IMG/VR virus record: IMGVR_UViG_3300042455_000471
Span: 1-24,549 of that record
DNA length: 24,549 nucleotides
Reading direction: 5' to 3' (one strand)
DNA from: a virus
The notes beneath the pieces are model-generated. The model was not told the DNA's origin, did not search any database, and worked only from the letters and a program-made list of their open reading frames with translations. Shown piece after piece: positions 21,190 to 24,549 of this stretch; positions within the stretch are counted from its first letter, which is position 1; the number at the start of each line of letters is the position of its first letter. Both the position numbers and the translations under genes were made by a program.

Positions 21190-21197
21190 TATTTATT
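21190..21197 (-). promoter_or_regulatory. T4-type late promoter motif (AATAAATA) before the 52-aa gene
   Basis: AATAAATA on the minus strand lies 21 bases before the ATG at 21169, with the AGGAGG ribosome site between them. One mismatch to consensus. Confidence 0.5.
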
Positions 21198-21217
21198 CTA
21201 GGGTCGTAAAAAAATGC

Positions 21218-21292
21218 TCACTTAGAACGCCATTCCGGGGCACGACTCCCATAACGTTCTGCCCAGCAGCCGGGCACATCTAAGTAACGCAA
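21218..21292 (-). other. Possible micro-ORF (24 codons, TTG start) in a structured gap
   Basis: In the 125-base gap between the thermonuclease and the 52-aa promoter, one minus-strand frame reads RYLDVPGCWAERYG then SRAPEWRSK and a stop. The composition (two W, two Y, two P, no low complexity) looks protein-like, and a weak TTAGGAA stands before a TTG. No ATG exists and an in-frame stop lies just upstream. The same DNA can form short hairpins (GCCC/GGGC at 21261-21275, AACG/CGTT at 21286-21297). It may be a micro-gene, a gene remnant or an RNA element. Confidence 0.3.
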
Positions 21293-21322
21293 GCGTTCCT
21301 AAGGTAGATGTTCTGTTCTAAA

Positions 21323-21763
21323 TTAATTACACCAGCTTTGTTTGGCTTCACCGTAGTATTCACGGGCCAAGCCATTGCTGATAAGTCCCTGTCTAATGCT
21401 TTGTCCGTTTACCAAGATGTCTCCCAATATACGGCCACCAAACTTATCCCATCCATAGATAATAACCTGGTGCTTTGGGTGGGATTGTAAGGCTTGAGTT
21501 GTAAATTTACTCGCCAATTGCGCTCGTTGGTCTTCTTGTGGACATTGAGCTCTGTGTCCTTTTTCTGGCGTGTCGACTCCGTAGATCCTAACAGCAAGTT
21601 CGGGCTTGAGTGGCTGTGGGAGAAAGGGAGCGGCGATTACAATAGTATCGCCATCACTCACTCTAATAACCTGTGCATCGTAGGTCGCTGACTTTGCGGG
21701 CATCTTGCCCTGTGCAAATGCTAGTGCAGGTACTGCCAACAGCAGTAATAGAAATTGTTTCAT
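21323..21763 (-). CDS. Secreted thermonuclease (staphylococcal-nuclease-like)
   Basis: The 146-aa protein has a signal peptide (MKQFLLLLLAVPALAFAQG) and an SNase fold: VIRVSDGDTIVI (D37, D39), VRIYGVDTPEKG with R59, D64 and E67, then FGGRILGDILVNG with R111 and LISNGLAREY. These match the calcium ligands and catalytic Arg/Glu of micrococcal nuclease, so it should cleave DNA and RNA with Ca2+, in the periplasm or outside. C74 and C145 could form a disulphide. The ribosome site TTGGAG precedes the ATG. The role during infection is uncertain: scavenging nucleotides or degrading extracellular DNA. Confidence 0.93.
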   Translation of the reverse strand: MKQFLLLLLAVPALAFAQGKMPAKSATYDAQVIRVSDGDTIVIAAPFLPQPLKPELAVRIYGVDTPEKGHRAQCPQEDQRAQLASKFTTQALQSHPKHQVIIYGWDKFGGRILGDILVNGQSIRQGLISNGLAREYYGEAKQSWCN

Positions 21764-21787
21764 GTATACTCCAATAAGTGCTATTAT

Positions 21788-22423
21788 TTAGTTCCAAGCA
21801 ACCATTTTGAATCGCTCCTCTGGGATGCCAAAGTACTCACACTTCCAACGACTCTGTGCAAAGAAGTCTAGATGATGCCACTTGTCTTTCTGTGCTAGGA
21901 TCTGTTGGGCAGCATCACGCCAGTCTATGGCCAGCAACACAGGTTCTACAATTTTGCGAATATATTCTGTTTCTTCGTAGACAAAGCTGTCCCATTCCCA
22001 GTGTAGTACTTCAAAGACATTGCCCGCACGGTCAGCATAGTCCATAGAAAAGTCCAAGCCCCATTTAGGACGTAGTGCTATCACCTTGTTGACCAAAGGC
22101 AGTGTACGAGCCCAGTATTCCAATTCTTCTAGTGCAGCACCTGTGTAGCCTTTGCGTTCAAACAGTAGGCTATGATTAAGATGTGAGCCTTCTGTGGTAG
22201 GCTGTTGCATAAACCAATCCTGTTTAAGGGCTCGTAGATGTTCTCTGTGCTTTTTAGGTTTAGCTCTGTTGCCGTAGGCAAAATGTTGTTCTAAGGGAGT
22301 GAGGTCGTATCCGTTCTGGTCAAATAGATCAAGATCATCTATGGTGGGTTGGTACAGCAGTTTCTCTATGGGCTGGTCCCAATAACCATTTGCATCAAAC
22401 TGATTATCGGATAGCGTAATCAT
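21788..22423 (-). CDS. Hypothetical phage protein, 211 aa
   Basis: I do not recognise the family. The N-terminal third is acidic (TIDDLDLFDQNGYDLTPLEQ), followed by a basic region (GNRAKPKKHREHLRALKQDW). Then comes an aromatic block: RPKWGLDFSMDYADRAG and VFEVLHWEWDSFVYEET, and a helical C-terminus with several Trp residues. High W, D and Y content and long uniform coding argue for a real folded protein. It starts one base after the stop of the Cys-rich gene upstream and is followed by the thermonuclease after 24 bases. Possible functions cannot be inferred. Confidence 0.75.
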   Translation of the reverse strand: MITLSDNQFDANGYWDQPIEKLLYQPTIDDLDLFDQNGYDLTPLEQHFAYGNRAKPKKHREHLRALKQDWFMQQPTTEGSHLNHSLLFERKGYTGAALEELEYWARTLPLVNKVIALRPKWGLDFSMDYADRAGNVFEVLHWEWDSFVYEETEYIRKIVEPVLLAIDWRDAAQQILAQKDKWHHLDFFAQSRWKCEYFGIPEERFKMVAWN

Positions 22424-22424
22424 A

Positions 22425-22826
22425 TTACTTTACAATAGGTCCGCCAGTGATCCAAAGTTGACAGCTACGGGTTCCAGCACATTTAAAGTGTAGTAGAGTA
22501 CAGTAGCCTAGATCAGCTGCTTCGCGAGTTTTCTCTGCTTCGTATGCCTCTGCGCCCATTCCGTCGTGTATGCACTTGTACATTGCATCGGTGATGTTGA
22601 ATGCCGCACAATTACCACAGGTCATTGTCTTGGCAGTCTTTTCGTTTATATCCCACTGCTTGGCTGCGTCTTTCCAATAGTTGCCAGGCTCATCAGGATT
22701 GGCAGGACCGTAGTGGTGTTTGTCTATAGCTGTTTGTCTATTCTTGACATTTACTTCTAGATCGTGTGTGGCAATAGGACAGCCTTTGTTTGCTGCTTCT
22801 ACAATGTTGATATATTTTCTGTACAT
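22425..22826 (-). CDS. Cys-rich protein, possible metal or Fe-S binding, 133 aa
   Basis: Seven cysteines stand at 16, 70, 73, 85, 109, 116 and 122. The cluster TMTCGNCAAFN (C70-x2-C73), AMYKCIHDG (C85), LGYCTLLHFKC (C109, C116) and TRSCQLWITGGP (C122) has the spacing of a zinc- or iron-sulphur-binding fold. I recall similar small phage proteins but no function. The gene is tightly placed: its start directly precedes the stop of the GLEYA-like gene and its stop is one base from the next start. No signal peptide. A structural virion protein with a bound metal is one option. Confidence 0.75.
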   Translation of the reverse strand: MYRKYINIVEAANKGCPIATHDLEVNVKNRQTAIDKHHYGPANPDEPGNYWKDAAKQWDINEKTAKTMTCGNCAAFNITDAMYKCIHDGMGAEAYEAEKTREAADLGYCTLLHFKCAGTRSCQLWITGGPIVK

Positions 22827-23573
22827 TTAGAATCCGTTAGTGGCTGAGTTGTAGAACAGTTTACCAGACCAGTTTGATGTTTTAGATTGTGTACTACTTG
22901 CCCAACTAACCGTCATTGTGCCTGGTCCTGTTAGGTTACCAAACATAACACGGAAAGGATAGTAGATGTTCGCTGTCATTGCTATAGTCCCGCTCACTTC
23001 TGTAACACCGTGAAGACCGCCGTTCTTTACAACGGCATTAGTATGAGTATATCCTGTAATAGCATCCGGGCCTATCCACATATAACTAGCATCGTCGGTG
23101 CTGGTGTAGAATGTATAGGTATCTGTAGTAGGTGCTAAGAAGTATCCTGTCAGCATAATGCTGGTATATTCTGGTAGGCTGGATAAGTTTAAACTTGTAT
23201 AGACACCTTGAGAAGTAGCAGCATAGGTATCGAAAAATGTTAGATCATCGTTAGCCGGAGTAAAATCAGTACCAAAATAGCCATTAGCATTTGTTGTGCC
23301 AGTTACTGTGCGATGATAAACTCCAGATGTAAATGTAATAGCTGCAACGTTAATCCATGGACGCCCTTGCAATAATCCACCTGGATTAGAATTATTCACT
23401 AATGTATTTCCAGAATACTTAGTAGGCAGATTATCTATATCGTAGGTGTTATTTTCTCTATAGTATGGCGCAGTAGTATCGCCTGCTGCTTGTCGTCTTG
23501 TTTGTGCGATGCCTAGCTTGGCTTCTTGCTTTAACTGTTTAGTTGATAGTGTTGATATTCCGTTTGCGGCCAT
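22827..23573 (-). CDS. Phage virion protein with a GLEYA/PA14-like carbohydrate-binding domain
   Basis: The 248-aa protein has an N-terminal virion segment (MAANGISTLSTKQLKQEAKL, LPTKYSGNTLVNNSNPGGLL) and a C-terminal jelly-roll with LTGYFLAPTTDTYTFYTSTD, DASYMWIGPDA and YYPFRVMFGNLTGPGTMTVS. The phrase TDTYTFYTSTDDASYMWIG is the hallmark of GLEYA/PA14 domains, which bind glycans in yeast flocculins and bacterial adhesins. It is probably a tail-fibre or head decoration protein that contacts surface sugars. AGAGGATATAATA forms the ribosome site, with a weak GGTAAATA motif upstream (23592-23599). The GLEYA label is by pattern; PA14 is the closest alternative. Confidence 0.82.
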   Translation of the reverse strand: MAANGISTLSTKQLKQEAKLGIAQTRRQAAGDTTAPYYRENNTYDIDNLPTKYSGNTLVNNSNPGGLLQGRPWINVAAITFTSGVYHRTVTGTTNANGYFGTDFTPANDDLTFFDTYAATSQGVYTSLNLSSLPEYTSIMLTGYFLAPTTDTYTFYTSTDDASYMWIGPDAITGYTHTNAVVKNGGLHGVTEVSGTIAMTANIYYPFRVMFGNLTGPGTMTVSWASSTQSKTSNWSGKLFYNSATNGF

Positions 23574-23594
23574 TATTATATCCTCTGTGAGTAT

Positions 23595-24029
23595 TTACCG
23601 TTTAAAGTTGAACGCCACGCTGATTCTAACCTGCTCGCTAGTGTTGGGCCTTACTCTATGCTCTAATGCCCCGGGAAATACTAGTAAATCTCCTGCTTGG
23701 GGTGATTCTGTCCAGTATGCTTCGCCCTGCTTAAACTCTATAAGACCCGCGGGAACTTGTACATACAGCACACCTACTCGTGCCCACTGACTGTGACTAT
23801 GCCAACCTGTGCCTTCGCCCTGTAGGTTCGCATTAAACCACCATGTGTCTATACTACCCGCTTCTGCTTCAACTGCCCTATATGTTGATTCAAACCATGG
23901 AAAAGGCTGACCAGTATACCCTATACTCTGCCAGCCTGCTCCGTACCTGCGTCTATAGTCCAAACCACGCTGATGTTGTATCTGTTCTGCCAGCCCTGCG
24001 TCAACTGCCAGCCTCCGGTGTTCAAACAT
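23595..24029 (-). CDS. 2OG-Fe(II) oxygenase family protein (third member)
   Basis: The 144-aa protein has H77-S-H79 in GWHSHSQWARVGVLYV, GDLLVFPGALEHRVRP with H124, and VRISVAFNFKR with R135. This is the same ligand order as the two large oxygenases at the left of the window but in a shorter protein, related to the phage putative 2OG-oxygenase group. The N-terminus (MFEHRRLAVDAG) uses the ATG at 24029; a TTG one codon upstream is not needed. Located between two structural-type genes, it may modify a virion protein or host target. The substrate is unknown. Confidence 0.85.
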   Translation of the reverse strand: MFEHRRLAVDAGLAEQIQHQRGLDYRRRYGAGWQSIGYTGQPFPWFESTYRAVEAEAGSIDTWWFNANLQGEGTGWHSHSQWARVGVLYVQVPAGLIEFKQGEAYWTESPQAGDLLVFPGALEHRVRPNTSEQVRISVAFNFKR

Positions 24030-24032
24030 CAA

Positions 24033-24549
24033 TTACCAATAGAAGTTAAACACATGTGAAGTGCTGGTAACACCGGTCAATCCTGTAGGATCGTATGATA
24101 TAAATCTGTCGCCGCCCGAGACCACGATGGCCGTTACAGTTCTAATACCAAAGCCTGCTATGTTGCTGGTTATTCTAGCACCGATTGGTATAGCCGCTGA
24201 CTCGGCAAATCTAGGATCATTTGCAAGACACATAGTAAGGCCTAGCGTGCCGCCATTATAAGGATGTACTAATCCAGTGAATGTGTTCGGGAACTCTTCA
24301 CTCACAGTTGTACCGTTGTTGACGATAGTATGTCTAGCACCAGTGAAGTTTACTGTGGCCACGCCGCCCCATCCAGGTGAAACATCTACTCCCCAGTTAC
24401 TAGGATCTGCTGTGAACACTGGTGCGGTGACTATGCAAGTTGTGGAATCGCTAGTATTTGTTACGGTATTGCCTACTCGAACTTGTTTATCTAAATTAGG
24501 ATACGCTGACTTGGAAATATAGATAGTGGTCAGAGTGTTAGTGACTACC
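24033..24549 (-). CDS. Structural-type phage protein, 5' end outside window
   Basis: The frame is open for 172 codons to the right edge, beginning TNTLTTIYISKSAYPNLDKQ and reaching PNTFTGLVHPYNGGTLGLT, GARITSNIAGFGIRTVTAIV and TSTSHVFNFYW at the stop. An internal GTG at 24419 is unlikely to be the start since coding continues upstream without interruption. The sequence is rich in Thr, Val, Gly and Ser with beta-strand periodicity, like repeated Ig-like or fibre domains. Next to the GLEYA-like protein it is probably a tail-fibre or tail component. No enzyme motif seen. Confidence 0.78.
   Translation of the reverse strand, partial: VVTNTLTTIYISKSAYPNLDKQVRVGNTVTNTSDSTTCIVTAPVFTADPSNWGVDVSPGWGGVATVNFTGARHTIVNNGTTVSEEFPNTFTGLVHPYNGGTLGLTMCLANDPRFAESAAIPIGARITSNIAGFGIRTVTAIVVSGGDRFISYDPTGLTGVTSTSHVFNFYW

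Noticed and set aside
21198-21322. tRNA gene in the hairpin-rich gap
   Set aside because: No acceptor stem, T-loop consensus or anticodon arm of the right spacing could be fitted.

Overview
The window looks like part of a T4-like (Tevenvirinae/Kyanoviridae-type) tailed phage genome, probably from an aquatic, Gram-negative host. Evidence for a phage: tightly packed genes, mostly on the minus strand with ATGA or 1-bp junctions; a PAAR baseplate tip protein; a tail spike with a tropism-determinant-like N-terminus; a nrdA-nrdB-glutaredoxin cassette; 2OG-Fe(II) oxygenases, a fatty-acid desaturase, a cold-shock protein and an alpha/beta hydrolase of the kind carried by marine T4-like phages; and repeated [T/G/A]ATAAATA late-promoter motifs. 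No photosynthesis gene, tRNA, integrase, transposase or CRISPR array is visible, so the host cannot be named. Evidence for a Gram-negative host is indirect (LpxH-like enzyme, signal-peptide nuclease, canonical sigma70 promoters).

Layout. 1-2119 (minus): cold-shock protein (cut by the window edge), a small conserved protein, two tandem paralogous 2OG-Fe(II) oxygenases and a DUF454/YbaN-like membrane protein. 2121-3786: PAAR-CHAP fusion and two small proteins, probably virion-associated. 3801-7500: glutaredoxin, NrdB, NrdA. 7514-9533: an unknown protein whose start overlaps the tail-spike 3' end by 101 bp, then the spike. 9560-12487: PD-(D/E)XK nuclease and three ATGA-coupled acidic or low-complexity proteins. 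12521-14346: small proteins, including a probable abundant structural protein (13901-14266) with its own late promoter, 5'-terminal stem-loop and terminator. 14381-16567: a three-gene operon of a small helical protein, a Pol-beta-type nucleotidyltransferase and a KxDG (ligase-type) nucleotidyltransferase. 16699-17951 (plus): two micro-genes, an alpha/beta hydrolase and a 90-aa gene with its own sigma70 promoter and terminator. 18016-21763: desaturase, a HAD hydrolase with a consensus sigma70 promoter, GT2 glycosyltransferase, LpxH-like phosphoesterase, a 52-aa gene and a secreted thermonuclease. 21788-24549: an unknown protein, a Cys-rich protein, a GLEYA/PA14-like virion protein, a third 2OG oxygenase and the 3' part of another structural-type gene.

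How the genes may work together. The nrd cassette supplies dNTPs. The desaturase, GT2, LpxH-like enzyme and lipase-fold hydrolase suggest remodelling of the host envelope, and desaturase plus cold-shock protein suggest cold-water adaptation. The coupled nucleotidyltransferase pair is the best candidate for an uncharacterised system. Several proteins in the 10-16.5 kb block have short N-termini that recall T4 capsid-targeting peptides with (L/I)-x-E protease sites. Three accessory enzymes have promoters placed so that their mRNAs should be leaderless. No gene-free stretch exceeds 300 bases; the longest are 16568-16698 (divergent promoters) and 21170-21322 (late promoter, possible micro-ORF and RNA hairpins).
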